Below are positions 17,886 through 26,298 of a stretch of DNA of 64,000 bases, one piece after another. Numbering within the stretch: position 1 is the first letter of the stretch; the number at the start of each line of letters is the position of its first letter. The stretch is taken from the NCBI RefSeq assembly GCF_003315135.1, contig NZ_QNRK01000028.1, positions 30,715 through 94,714 of the forward strand, given 5' to 3'. Below the pieces are notes generated by a model. It was not told where the DNA came from and ran no database searches. It saw nothing but the letters and a program-made list of their open reading frames with translations. Origin of the DNA: Roseiarcus fermentans. Lineage in GTDB: Bacteria > Pseudomonadota > Alphaproteobacteria > Rhizobiales > Beijerinckiaceae. The translations under genes and the position numbers were made by a program.

Positions 17886-18608
17886 TCAGGCGAGGTCGAC
17901 TGGGACAGCCGGCGTCGGTTCCTTGGCCGAGATCGCGGCGGTGACGAAACTGATGACCGCCGCAATATAGGTGTCGATCGAAATGCCGCGCCTTCTGTAC
18001 TTTGCCCGCTTGACGTACCAGTCTTGCAGCAGCGGCTTGATGAGGGCGGCGGTAAGGCCAACGTCAGACAGGGCAAAGATCCCCGCGGCGGCGCCTTGCT
18101 CGAGAACGCGCGCTATGATGGCCTCGGTTAGGGCTTCGCTGTCGATTGCAATCCGCCGTTCGGCCGGCGGGAAGGCTTTCGCCTCCATATAGGCGAAGAC
18201 GAACCAGGGCTGCAGGGTTTCGGTCAAGCGGATGTGCGATTCAATCAACCATCGAAGGTGCGCGGCTGCATCGATTGTGACCTCTTGCGGCGGCTTGCTG
18301 AGGACGTCGGCCACCGTCGAGGCCACTTCCCTCAGAATCATCGAAAGAAGCATGGGCTTGCCTGAGAAGTACGAATAGAGCCCGCCCATGCTGAGGCCGG
18401 TCGTCTTCGCCAGGTCCCGCAGGGTCGTCGCCTGAAAGCCCTGCCTGTTGGAAAGCTTCAGCGTCGCATCGATGATCCGGGCGAGATTGGCCACCGCGAT
18501 ATGGGTTTTTTGCACCCGAATGGCGTCGCGATGCCGTTCCAAAATGCGCCCACACAGGACCTCCGTCGAGACGTTGGCCGTCAGTCCGTTTCGACTCGGG
18601 TAACTCAC
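17886..18608 (-). CDS. TetR-family transcriptional regulator
   Basis: 240 aa. The N-terminal helix-turn-helix domain reads TLRDLAKTTGLSMGGLYSYF, typical of TetR; the C-terminal ligand domain is all-helical and not assignable to a ligand class. GTG 18608 is chosen as start because AGAGGG lies 5 bases upstream and the HTH then begins at a normal distance. The frame stays open to 18677 with no better start. The gene is divergent from the transketolase genes, and the palindrome at 18701 lies between them. The same palindrome precedes two importer operons, so this protein probably represses its own divergent promoter and the importers. Confidence 0.9.
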   Translation of the reverse strand: MSYPSRNGLTANVSTEVLCGRILERHRDAIRVQKTHIAVANLARIIDATLKLSNRQGFQATTLRDLAKTTGLSMGGLYSYFSGKPMLLSMILREVASTVADVLSKPPQEVTIDAAAHLRWLIESHIRLTETLQPWFVFAYMEAKAFPPAERRIAIDSEALTEAIIARVLEQGAAAGIFALSDVGLTAALIKPLLQDWYVKRAKYRRRGISIDTYIAAVISFVTAAISAKEPTPAVPVDLA

Positions 18609-18700
18609 GGTGCCCTCTCGGCTCGCCTGTCGCAGTTGCAGCGTCCTTCTGAAATCATAGCACTTGCGTCCTTGCAAAAAAAGCGCGAGCGGAATAAAAG

Positions 18701-18716
18701 GAGCGAACGCTCGCTA
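18701..18716. promoter_or_regulatory. TetR-type operator motif, copy 3 (divergent tetR / transketolase)
   Basis: GAGCGAACGCTCGCTA lies 92 bp from the TetR start and 130 bp before the transketolase start. TATATG (18715-18720) overlaps its right end and may be a -10 for the + strand; an AT-rich stretch (18693-18699) lies on the other side. Copies at 2301 and 8263 support it as the binding site of the adjacent TetR protein. Confidence 0.7.
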
Positions 18717-18846
18717 TATGCGGCTCGGGAGGAGCGCGTCGTGGTTCGCAACCGTTCGAAGGGCGCTTCCGTTTTCGAAGGCCGTTCGCCTCGGAAGCTC
18801 TCTCCAGAGCCACGGCCAAGCCGCGGAAGATCTCTCCTATCATGGT

Positions 18847-19704
18847 ATGATCGTAACAATCATGTCCATTAAGAACCACCCGGCTTCCCCGCCCGATATT
18901 CCTGGTCTGCGCTCGAGAGCGCTCAATCTGCGTCGCAAGATGATGGCGATGGCCAGGGGTAAGGGTGAGGGGTACATCGCCCAAGGGCTTGGGATAGCGG
19001 ACTGCCTGGCGGCGATCTACTTTCATGAGTTGCGCTACGATTCGGCCAACCCGACCTGGTCGGAGCGAGACCGATTTGTTTTGTCGACAGGCCATTACTC
19101 GATCGCAATGTATGCGACCCTGGCCGAGGCGGGCTATATCGACGCAGCCGAACTTCCGACCTATGGCCTGAACGGGTCACGCTTGCCAATGAGCACTTTT
19201 GACGATCTTCCCGGCGTCGAGGTGGTCGGCGGCTCGCTCGGACATGGCCTCGGGCAGGCGGTCGGCATGGCCATGGGGCTCAGGCTCGATGGCTCGGAGG
19301 CCAGAGTGATCTGCGAGCTGTCCGACGGGGAGCTGGAGGAGGGGTCGACCTGGGAGGCGGCGATGGCCTCGGCGACCTTCAAATGCGACAACCTCGTCGC
19401 GCTGATCGATTGCAACGGGATCCAGGCGGACGGCCCGATTACGGTGAAGATCGAGCCGGTGGCCGACAAGTTCGCCGCCTTCGGTTGGGACACCGCCGAG
19501 GTGAACGGCAACGACATGGCCGAGTTGGTCGACGCGCTGGCTCGGATGAGAGCGCGGGACGAAAAGCCCAAAGCAATCGTCATGCGCACCACCCCAGGAT
19601 TCGGCGTGCCGACCATCATGAAACGAGAGCGTGCGCATTTCGTGAGGGTCGACAATAGCGAGTGGGATGCGCTCGTCGCCGAATTGGAGCGCGAAAATGG
19701 CTGA
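18847..19704 (+). CDS. Transketolase, N-terminal (thiamine diphosphate-binding) subunit
   Basis: About 285 aa, corresponding to the N-terminal third of a classical transketolase (PF00456). It has GGSLGHGLGQAVGMAMG, SDGELEEGSTWEA and DCNGIQADG, the thiamine-diphosphate/Mg motif (the first Gly of GDG is Ser, as in some split enzymes). It would join with the next gene's product to move two-carbon ketol units between sugars. The start is uncertain: ATG 18847 or ATG 18862, neither with a strong ribosome-binding site. The stop overlaps the next gene by 8 bp. Confidence 0.9.
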   Translation: MIVTIMSIKNHPASPPDIPGLRSRALNLRRKMMAMARGKGEGYIAQGLGIADCLAAIYFHELRYDSANPTWSERDRFVLSTGHYSIAMYATLAEAGYIDAAELPTYGLNGSRLPMSTFDDLPGVEVVGGSLGHGLGQAVGMAMGLRLDGSEARVICELSDGELEEGSTWEAAMASATFKCDNLVALIDCNGIQADGPITVKIEPVADKFAAFGWDTAEVNGNDMAELVDALARMRARDEKPKAIVMRTTPGFGVPTIMKRERAHFVRVDNSEWDALVAELERENG

Positions 19705-20683
19705 GGACACTTTTTCGCCCGGCCGCACCCGCGGCATGGGGGAGTTGATCGACATCTCCGGCAAGACCACGGAACTCGCGCCGTTTGGTCGAACGCTGGC
19801 GGAGCTCGGAACCGAGCGCCCCGAGATTGTGGGGCTCACCGCGGACATGGGACGCTACAGCGACATTCTGCCGTTCCGCGACGCTCATCCCACGCGTTTT
19901 TTCAATGTGGGCATGGCCGAGCAGTGTCTTGTCATGGTTGCCGCTGGCCTCGCCAAGACCGGCAAGATCGCATACTGCACCACCTACTCCGTCTTCATCA
20001 CCCGACGCGCTTATGATTTTGTCGCGATCGCCGGCGCCCATTCAAAGGCGAATGTGAAAATCTTCGCCGGCATGCCGGGCTTGATGAACGGGTATGGCGC
20101 CACGCATCAGGCCACTGAAGATCTCAACATGATGCGCGGAATCGCGGACCTCACGATCATCGACCCCTGCGACGCGACCGAGCTCAAGCAGGTTGTGCGG
20201 GCCGTCGCCGACATTCCCGGCGCCGTCTATGTGCGCACCTTGCGCGGCAAAGTTCCGGTCGAACTCCCAGCCGACTACAGGTTCGAGCTTGGCAAGGCGA
20301 AGCTTTTGCGGCGCGGCGGCGACGTCGGGATCATCTCGACTGGCTACATGTCGGCGCGCGCGTTGGACGCCGCCAAAGCGGCCTCGGCCGCCGGAGTGGA
20401 GGCGAGTGTGCTCCACCTGTCGACGATCAAGCCGTTCGACGCCCGCTCGGTCCGCGACTTTGCACAACAGTTCCGTCGCCTGATTGTCGCAGAGAATCAC
20501 AAGACGACAGGCGGGCTGGCGAGCCTCGTGGTCGAGACGTTGTATGATTCCGGAATCGTGAAGCCCATGATCAAGATCGGTCTCGCCGACAGTTTCTTCG
20601 AGTGCGGCTCCCAGGAATATCTCGAAGCCAAGTATGGCGTCGACCTGCCGCGATTCGTGAGGGCGATCGTAGAAGCGCGCTGA
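19697..20683 (+). CDS. Transketolase, C-terminal subunit
   Basis: 328 aa with the pyrimidine-binding domain (FFNVGMAEQCLVMVAAGLA, whose Glu activates thiamine diphosphate) followed by the transketolase C-terminal domain (HLSTIKPFDARSVRDF). ATG 19697 has GGAG upstream and overlaps the end of the N-subunit gene, so the two are translationally coupled. Split transketolases often belong to dedicated catabolic routes rather than the housekeeping pentose phosphate cycle. No sugar kinase is seen nearby, so the phosphorylated substrate, if any, must be made elsewhere. Confidence 0.9.
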   Translation: MAEDTFSPGRTRGMGELIDISGKTTELAPFGRTLAELGTERPEIVGLTADMGRYSDILPFRDAHPTRFFNVGMAEQCLVMVAAGLAKTGKIAYCTTYSVFITRRAYDFVAIAGAHSKANVKIFAGMPGLMNGYGATHQATEDLNMMRGIADLTIIDPCDATELKQVVRAVADIPGAVYVRTLRGKVPVELPADYRFELGKAKLLRRGGDVGIISTGYMSARALDAAKAASAAGVEASVLHLSTIKPFDARSVRDFAQQFRRLIVAENHKTTGGLASLVVETLYDSGIVKPMIKIGLADSFFECGSQEYLEAKYGVDLPRFVRAIVEAR

Positions 20684-20694
20684 GGGGCCGTTCG

Positions 20695-21480
20695 ATGGAA
20701 TTGCAGGGGCGCGTGGCCCTTATCACCGGAGCGGCGAGCGGGCTTGGCCTCGTGGCCGCGAGAACCTTTGCGCGTGAGGGCGCAACAGTCGTCGTCAACG
20801 ACTTGCGCCTCGCGCTTGCGCAGGAGGCGGCGCGCGGCCTCGGCGAGAACCATTCGGCAGTGGCCGGCGACGTCTCCAACGAGGCGCAGGTGAACGCCAT
20901 GGTCGCCGAGGCGATCGACCGCCACGGCAAGATCGACATTCTCGTCAACAACGCCGGCGTGCCGGACATCTTTGCGCCCACCGTCGAGCAATCCCTCTCG
21001 CATTGGCAGCGCCTGATCGACGTCCATCTGACCGGAACCTTCCTTGTTTCCAAGGCGGTCGCGCCTTCGATGATTGCGCGCCGGTCCGGGGTCATACTCA
21101 ATATGAGTTCGATCGCAGGGGTCCTGGGCTTGCCAGTGCGAACCGCTTACAGCGCGGCGAAGGCGGGCATCGGGATGCTGACGCGGGTCCTCGGCTGCGA
21201 GTGGGGACCGCACAGCATACGGGTGAATGCCGTGGCGCCTGGATACATTCGAACGCCGATGACCGAGAAGCTGATCGGCGAAGGCAAGATCGACGAGCGA
21301 CGTATCCGCAAGCGTACCCCCATGGGAAGGATGGGAAGCGCCGAGGATGTCGCGGAGGCCTTGCTCTTTCTGGCCTCGGATCGCGCCCGCTTCATCACCG
21401 CCGCCACCCTTCCGGTTGACGGAGGATACTGCGCCTGGGGCGCGCCGAGCGACGCATTTCCGCTGGCTGAAGGCGAATAG
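20695..21480 (+). CDS. SDR-family NAD(P)-dependent oxidoreductase
   Basis: 261 aa: TGAASGLG, NNAGVPD, catalytic Ser in NMSSIAG, YSAAK, and DGGYCAWG near the C-terminus. It starts at ATG 20695, 11 bp after the transketolase stop with GAGGGG between, so it is in the same operon. It is the third SDR of the island and differs clearly from the other two, suggesting successive oxidation or epimerisation steps. Confidence 0.9.
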   Translation: MELQGRVALITGAASGLGLVAARTFAREGATVVVNDLRLALAQEAARGLGENHSAVAGDVSNEAQVNAMVAEAIDRHGKIDILVNNAGVPDIFAPTVEQSLSHWQRLIDVHLTGTFLVSKAVAPSMIARRSGVILNMSSIAGVLGLPVRTAYSAAKAGIGMLTRVLGCEWGPHSIRVNAVAPGYIRTPMTEKLIGEGKIDERRIRKRTPMGRMGSAEDVAEALLFLASDRARFITAATLPVDGGYCAWGAPSDAFPLAEGE

Positions 21481-21633
21481 GCGTCGTGGAATTCACCTAA
21501 TCGCGGGTTCCACGGCTGGATTGCGGAGCAGGCCGCGGCGTGGTCGCAAAGCAAGAATGTTCAAGGTTACATCAACGTCTCGGCAAGACGGTTCGCCGGG
21601 CGAGATGGGACCGCATAACGGAGGAAGCACTCA

Positions 21634-23256
21634 ATGACCGAGATCGCCCATTCGAGCCCCGATGTCACCGAGCTTGACGTTGCCGTGATCGGCACGGGCT
21701 TCGGCGGTCTCTATGCGCTGCACAAATTTCGCAACGAGCTTGGCCTCAACGTCCAGGCCTTTGATGACGCCGGTGACGTCGGGGGCACGTGGTATTGGAA
21801 TCGGTACCCGGGCTGCCGCGTCGACACAGAGGCGACGGTCTACTGTTATTCCTTCGACAAAGACCTCGTACGCAGCTGGAAATGGTCGGAGCGTTATCCG
21901 CAGCAGCCGGAAGTGTTGGCCTACCTGAACACGGTCGCGACCAAACATGATCTCAGGCGCTCGATCAACTTCAACACGAGAGTGGTGAACGCCGAGTGGG
22001 ATGAGACATCGCCAGGCTGGAAACTGACGACCGCGGATGGAAGGCGATACAAAGCCCAGTTCGTCGTCGAAGGGGTTGGTCTCCTCTCCTCGACCAACAT
22101 CCCGAAGTTCACCGGCTCGGAGACATTCAAGGGCGAAATCATCTCGGCCTCGCGCTGGCCTCAGCGTCCCGTTGATCTCAAGGGCAAGCGCGTGGCCGTG
22201 ATCGGCACGGGCTCGACGGGCGTTCAGGTGATAACGGCGATCGCGCCCGAGGTCGGTCACCTCTACGTCTTGCAGCGGACTCCGCAATATGTCGTCCCGC
22301 TCGGCAACCAGCATCCGCTTCCTGAGAAAGCGCTTCGCGCGATACAAGAGGATCCGGATGAGTTCTTCCGGTGGAATCTTAATACTGGCGCCGTGTTCGG
22401 TTTCCAGGAGAGCACGATTCCGGCGTTGAGCGTGTCGGATGCGGAAAGACAGCGCCTCTATCAGCAGGCGTGGGATCGGGGCAACGGCTTCGCTTTCATG
22501 CTCGAGACCTTCAGCGACCTGACGACCAGCGAGGAGGCGAACAAGACAGCGACCGATTTCATGCGCGACAAGATCCGCAGCACCGTCAAGGATCCGCAGG
22601 TCGCCGAGATGCTTTGCCCGAATGATTTCTACGCCAAGCGGCCGCTCGCGACCGACAACTACTACGAGGTCTACAATCGGTCGAACGTTACGCTCGTCGA
22701 CGTGAAGGCGGACCCGATTCAGGGGTTTACCGAGCGCGGCATCCGGACAACCAGTGGAGAGATCGAACTCGACGTCGTCATCTTCGCGACCGGCTTCGAC
22801 GCAGTCACCGGCAACTATCTGAAGATCGACACGACCGGCCGCGACGGTCAGAAGCTTCAGGACAAATGGAGGAATGGACCGAGCGCCTTCGCGGGCGTCG
22901 CGATCTCCGGCTTCCCGAACCTCTTCATGATCTACGGTCCGTTCTGCCCCTTTACCAGCCAACCGCTGGTGCATGAATGGCAGGTCAACTGGTTCGCCGA
23001 TCTCGTGGTCCACGCGCGCGCAACCGGCGGCAAGACCGTCGAGGTCTCGCCAGAGACCGAAAAGGCGTGGGTCAAGGTGTGTGTCGATGGCGCCGCGGCG
23101 ACCTTGTTCGCGCGCACCGATAGCTGGATCAACGGGACCAACATTCCCGGCAAGCCGAGGGCCGCAATGTTCTACATGAACGGAATGGCGAATTACATCA
23201 AGGAGATGAGCCAGATCGTCAACTCCGGTTACGCCGGTTTCGGCATCGGCGCCTGA
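21634..23256 (+). CDS. Flavin-containing monooxygenase, Baeyer-Villiger type
   Basis: 540 aa, the normal length of a type I Baeyer-Villiger monooxygenase. It has an FAD-binding GTGFGG near residue 20, GGTWYWNRYPGCRVD, an NADP-binding GTGSTG near residue 190 and the late ATGFD motif. Such enzymes insert oxygen next to a ketone to form an ester or lactone. In the BVMO fingerprint FxGxxxHxxxWP the central His is Ser here (FKGEIISASRWP), so activity may be altered. GGAGGAAG precedes ATG 21634. A lactonase-like hydrolase follows two genes downstream. Confidence 0.88.
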   Translation: MTEIAHSSPDVTELDVAVIGTGFGGLYALHKFRNELGLNVQAFDDAGDVGGTWYWNRYPGCRVDTEATVYCYSFDKDLVRSWKWSERYPQQPEVLAYLNTVATKHDLRRSINFNTRVVNAEWDETSPGWKLTTADGRRYKAQFVVEGVGLLSSTNIPKFTGSETFKGEIISASRWPQRPVDLKGKRVAVIGTGSTGVQVITAIAPEVGHLYVLQRTPQYVVPLGNQHPLPEKALRAIQEDPDEFFRWNLNTGAVFGFQESTIPALSVSDAERQRLYQQAWDRGNGFAFMLETFSDLTTSEEANKTATDFMRDKIRSTVKDPQVAEMLCPNDFYAKRPLATDNYYEVYNRSNVTLVDVKADPIQGFTERGIRTTSGEIELDVVIFATGFDAVTGNYLKIDTTGRDGQKLQDKWRNGPSAFAGVAISGFPNLFMIYGPFCPFTSQPLVHEWQVNWFADLVVHARATGGKTVEVSPETEKAWVKVCVDGAAATLFARTDSWINGTNIPGKPRAAMFYMNGMANYIKEMSQIVNSGYAGFGIGA

Positions 23257-23327
23257 ATCGGGGCGGCGCGCGCTGGTTTTTTTTGCGCCGCGCCTCTCAA
23301 CGCTGAACACAGAGAGGGTCTCTGGCA

Positions 23328-23858
23328 ATGCGCTTCGCAAAGGAAACGCGCATCGGCGACGGCGAGGGCTTCCGGGCGTTTCCCGCCGACGCCGCTCTCG
23401 ACGGTCGGACGGCGACTTACGTTCTGAAGGCGCAGGCGGGTTTCGATGCCCTGCGCAACGCGGCGGCGCAGCTTGCTGCCCTGCTCGTGTTGGTGTCGAT
23501 TGGCAAGCGAGATCGTGTCCTTGACGAGCCGATCCTTGCGCAGGCCGAAACCGCATTCAAAGAAGCGGAAGACATCCTCGGTGCGATCGAGGCGCCCGCA
23601 GCCGCGGCTCACCACCACTTTCACCTTTCGCTCGCCCGCGAACGAATTGGCGAGGCCTTGCGAATTGCTCGGCAGGGTTCGCTGCGGATTGACGAGCCGT
23701 CGCTTGATCGGGCGCATCAGACGCTGAAGGCAGGGTGGCGGGAGATGCTGGCAGGGAGCAAGGCGCTGCCGGGCTTTCAGGTCGTCGATTTCAGCCAATC
23801 CTGCTGCGCGGCCCATCGAGGTCTTCGCGAGCGTCGGATCGAGCCTTGTAGCGGATAA
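23328..23858 (+). CDS. Uncharacterised 176-aa protein between BVMO and lactonase-like genes
   Basis: No family is recognised. The protein is Ala-rich and mostly helical, with no signal peptide, and a region AAAAHHHFHLSLARERIGEAL with clustered His that could bind metal. It ends with a Cys pair and a basic tail (CCAAHRGLRERR). ATG 23328 follows GAGAGGG by about 9 bases. It lies 71 bp after the BVMO gene and 26 bp before the lactonase-like gene, in the same direction, which is the main support for its being real. An antisense frame over the same stretch has no supporting start signal. Confidence 0.6.
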   Translation: MRFAKETRIGDGEGFRAFPADAALDGRTATYVLKAQAGFDALRNAAAQLAALLVLVSIGKRDRVLDEPILAQAETAFKEAEDILGAIEAPAAAAHHHFHLSLARERIGEALRIARQGSLRIDEPSLDRAHQTLKAGWREMLAGSKALPGFQVVDFSQSCCAAHRGLRERRIEPCSG

Positions 23859-23884
23859 CCAAAAGAAGCGAAAGGGAGGCGATT

Positions 23885-24763
23885 ATGAGCAAGTATTCCA
23901 TTTGGGTTCTAGAGTACTGCCGCGTCGAAGAACTGCCGGCGAGCGCGGTCGTATACGGCGCCCATAACCGGGGAACGCTTCGGCTTCCCTTCTGTTACAC
24001 TCTGGTCAAAGGACCGGACTTCGCGGCATTGATCGACGTGGGTTACAACGACGTGGACCACGGGCGCGAGCTGACCGAGATGTTCGGGATCTCGAATTGG
24101 CGCGACCCGCACACTGTCCTTGGCGAATGCGGACTGACCCCTGAGCAGATCACGCATGTGATTCTGACCCATGGCCATTTCGATCACATGGGGGGCACGG
24201 ACCTCTTTCCGAAAGCAACGTTCTTCATTCAGGAAAGGGAGCTTTCGCGATGGGTTTGGGCGATGTCGATCGGCCGAAGGTTCCGGTGGCTCATGGAGGC
24301 CGTCGATCCTGGCGATGTTCTGCGCGTAGTCGAACTCGCACGCCAGGGCCGGCTCGTTTCTCTCGAGGGCGCTCTCGAAGACGTGCTGCCCCATATCGAT
24401 CTTTATCCCGCGCACGAGAGCCACACGCCGGGCTCCCAATACGTGGTCATTCGTAACGACGGCAAACGCGACTCGGCCGACGTTTGGGTCATGGCGGGCG
24501 ACCTGATTTACCAGTTCGAGAATCTGCACGGCAACAACGAAGCCGATCCCTACTATGTCCCGGTCGGGCTCGGGAGCGGCAGTCAGACCAATATGTTGCT
24601 GGCGATCGACGAGATGATCAAGCGCGCCGGCGGGGAGATGCGCCGCGTGATCCCGGCCCACGAAGAGGGACTCAAGACTGTGTTCCCTTCGCGGATTGCA
24701 GCGAGCGGATTGCGCGTGACCGAGATAGCGCTCGCGGATGGAGAGCCAAGTCGGGTGCGGTGA
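23885..24763 (+). CDS. MBL-fold metallo-hydrolase, N-acyl-lactonase-like
   Basis: 292 aa with the metal-binding HGHFDHMGG motif, a second His in HTPGS, the bridging Asp in MAGDLIY and a late His in IPAHEE, the set of zinc ligands in AHL-lactonase-like enzymes. No signal peptide, so cytosolic. AAGGGAGG precedes ATG 23885. Quorum-quenching lactonases belong to this group, but the adjacent BVMO suggests instead that it opens the lactone made by that enzyme. Neither role is proven. Confidence 0.88.
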   Translation: MSKYSIWVLEYCRVEELPASAVVYGAHNRGTLRLPFCYTLVKGPDFAALIDVGYNDVDHGRELTEMFGISNWRDPHTVLGECGLTPEQITHVILTHGHFDHMGGTDLFPKATFFIQERELSRWVWAMSIGRRFRWLMEAVDPGDVLRVVELARQGRLVSLEGALEDVLPHIDLYPAHESHTPGSQYVVIRNDGKRDSADVWVMAGDLIYQFENLHGNNEADPYYVPVGLGSGSQTNMLLAIDEMIKRAGGEMRRVIPAHEEGLKTVFPSRIAASGLRVTEIALADGEPSRVR

Positions 24764-25393
24764 GCGCAAGCGACGAAAGTCCGCGCGCGCGCCGCCGCCT
24801 GAGCGGGTTGCGCATCGGCGCGCTCGATGCGCGGTCGGCAGCAGGTTGCGGCCGCCTCGGCCTCGGCCTGCAGGCGCTCGACGGCGATTTCCTCGACGAG
24901 CCGGGCGTTGCGGGCGAAGCCGGAATTGGCGCCCGCAACAGAATGCCCGCCCTCGTCCAGCGCGTCCGCGTCTGGCCGAGGGCGAGGGCGAGGGGGAAGT
25001 AGGAGAAGTCGAGACTGGATCGGCGACGGCTGCATCGCGATTTGCCAGCGGCAGGCCAATCTCCTCAACCGAGAAACCGGCGAGGAATTTCCGCATGGAG
25101 AGCGCGGCGCTCCGAGGCAGGCCGAATCGGTGCGCGCTTGTCGAAACGGCGTCGCGGCGCCGAGCGATTGGCGCTCGGGATTCGTAAACCGGATGGGATT
25201 GAGGACCAACGGCGGCATCGGGGTCCCGGTCTCGGGCGGGCGAAAGCGGGCCACGAGGTCGGGCAGGCGCTGGCGTCGAGAGCCGGCGCGATCGCGTCGG
25301 TGAGTTCGGCCTCGCGCACATCGCCGCGCTCCGGCAATGCGTCGAAGCCGCGCCGCGGCTGCGTCGGCGTGACGGATCGTCGAGAAGCGCCGC
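24764..25393. other. 630-bp region without a supported gene
   Basis: Several open frames exist on both strands, but all are low-complexity (Arg, Ala, Pro) products of GC-rich DNA, and none shows a family motif or ribosome-binding site. It separates the catabolic island from the exopolysaccharide locus and lies between convergent genes. Decayed coding DNA is possible but not recognisable. Confidence 0.5.
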
Positions 25394-26044
25394 TCAGAAG
25401 TAACGCTCCGGCACCCGGATCAGGTCGCCCGGCAGCACCGGAATGGTCGGCGAAAGCGGATACTGCTTGAAGCCCGCCTCGCCGGAATGCTGGATCGATA
25501 CATCGGACCGGCTCGCTCGATAGGTCGAGCCGCCCGCGAGCGCGATTGCGCTCAACACGTTCAGGCCGCCCTTGAACGGGTATTCGCCGGGCTTTTCCAC
25601 CTCCCCGAGTATGTAGAAGGGCCGGAAGCTCGAGACTTCGACCGTCACTTTGGGATCGCGCAGGTACTCGCCGCGGAACGCCTTGGTCAACGCCGCCTCG
25701 AACTGCTTGTTGCTCAAGCCGGCCGCCTTGACCGTCCCGGCAAGCGGCAGGGAGACGTTGCCGCCCGGGTCGATCTCGTATTCTCCCGAAAGACGGTCCT
25801 CGCCGAACACCGTCACCTTGATCTTCTCGCCCGGCTGAAGGTCCGGCGCGGTCGTCGCAGCCGCGGTGATCAGCGCCTCCTGCTCGGTCGCCGTCGCCGG
25901 ACCGAGGCTGTCGACACTCGCACAGCCCGACAAGACGGCGCTGCCGAACGCTGCTCCACATATGGCCCGCCAGATCTTCGACAACGTCAGACCCCGTGAT
26001 CGCCAGCCCCAAACTAGTGGCCACATCTTCTTCAAGTCAAACAA
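25394..26044 (-). CDS. Polysaccharide export lipoprotein, Wza-like
   Basis: 216 aa, an outer-membrane auxiliary-type export protein. The N-terminus has a hydrophobic stretch ending in the lipobox LSGC (Cys about residue 41), so it is lipid-anchored. The Poly_export domain (LQPGEKIKVTVFGEDRLSGEYE) and an SLBB domain (FYILGEVEKPGEYPF) follow. It is shorter than E. coli Wza (~380 aa), as is common in alphaproteobacteria. It is divergent from the rest of the locus and shares a control region with the beta-barrel gene. The true start could be an internal Met or Leu closer to the lipobox. Confidence 0.9.
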   Translation of the reverse strand: MFDLKKMWPLVWGWRSRGLTLSKIWRAICGAAFGSAVLSGCASVDSLGPATATEQEALITAAATTAPDLQPGEKIKVTVFGEDRLSGEYEIDPGGNVSLPLAGTVKAAGLSNKQFEAALTKAFRGEYLRDPKVTVEVSSFRPFYILGEVEKPGEYPFKGGLNVLSAIALAGGSTYRASRSDVSIQHSGEAGFKQYPLSPTIPVLPGDLIRVPERYF

Positions 26045-26298
26045 TTTGTAGAGCTTAGTCGACAGCGTAAACCATCTTTGTTATTGGCGAAAGATGAATC
26101 AGGTTTTCGAGTCTAGATTTCACGATAAATGAATGGTCACGAATTATTCCGTTTACAGAACTTCTGTTGAACGTCAATGACAAAGTCTACAAACGTGTTA
26201 AGATTACAAACTGGAAATCATGCGGACTTTTTTCTCTTGCGGCGTTTGTAGTGTGAGGATATTGGATTGTTCATGCGCAACCATTTCAAAGTTGCATC
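26045..26298. promoter_or_regulatory. AT-rich divergent control region of the exopolysaccharide locus
   Basis: 254 bp, clearly richer in A+T than its surroundings, between the Wza-like gene (-) and the beta-barrel gene (+). It should carry both promoters. TTGAAC (26167) and TAAGAT (26199) resemble promoter elements but are badly spaced, so no promoter is assigned. Confidence 0.5.

Noticed and set aside
23263..23294. Run of eight T (23277-23284) in a GC-rich surrounding after the BVMO gene, as an intrinsic terminator
   Set aside because: The T-run falls in the loop of the best inverted repeat rather than after a stem, and the next genes look like the same operon.
23885..24763. Quorum-quenching role for the MBL hydrolase
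   Set aside because: No LuxI/LuxR-type gene is in the window and the BVMO neighbour gives a simpler explanation; left open, not claimed.
24583..25254. Minus-strand frame between the lactonase-like and Wza-like genes as a gene
   Set aside because: No motif, low-complexity product, no ribosome-binding site and overlap with the real lactonase-like gene.
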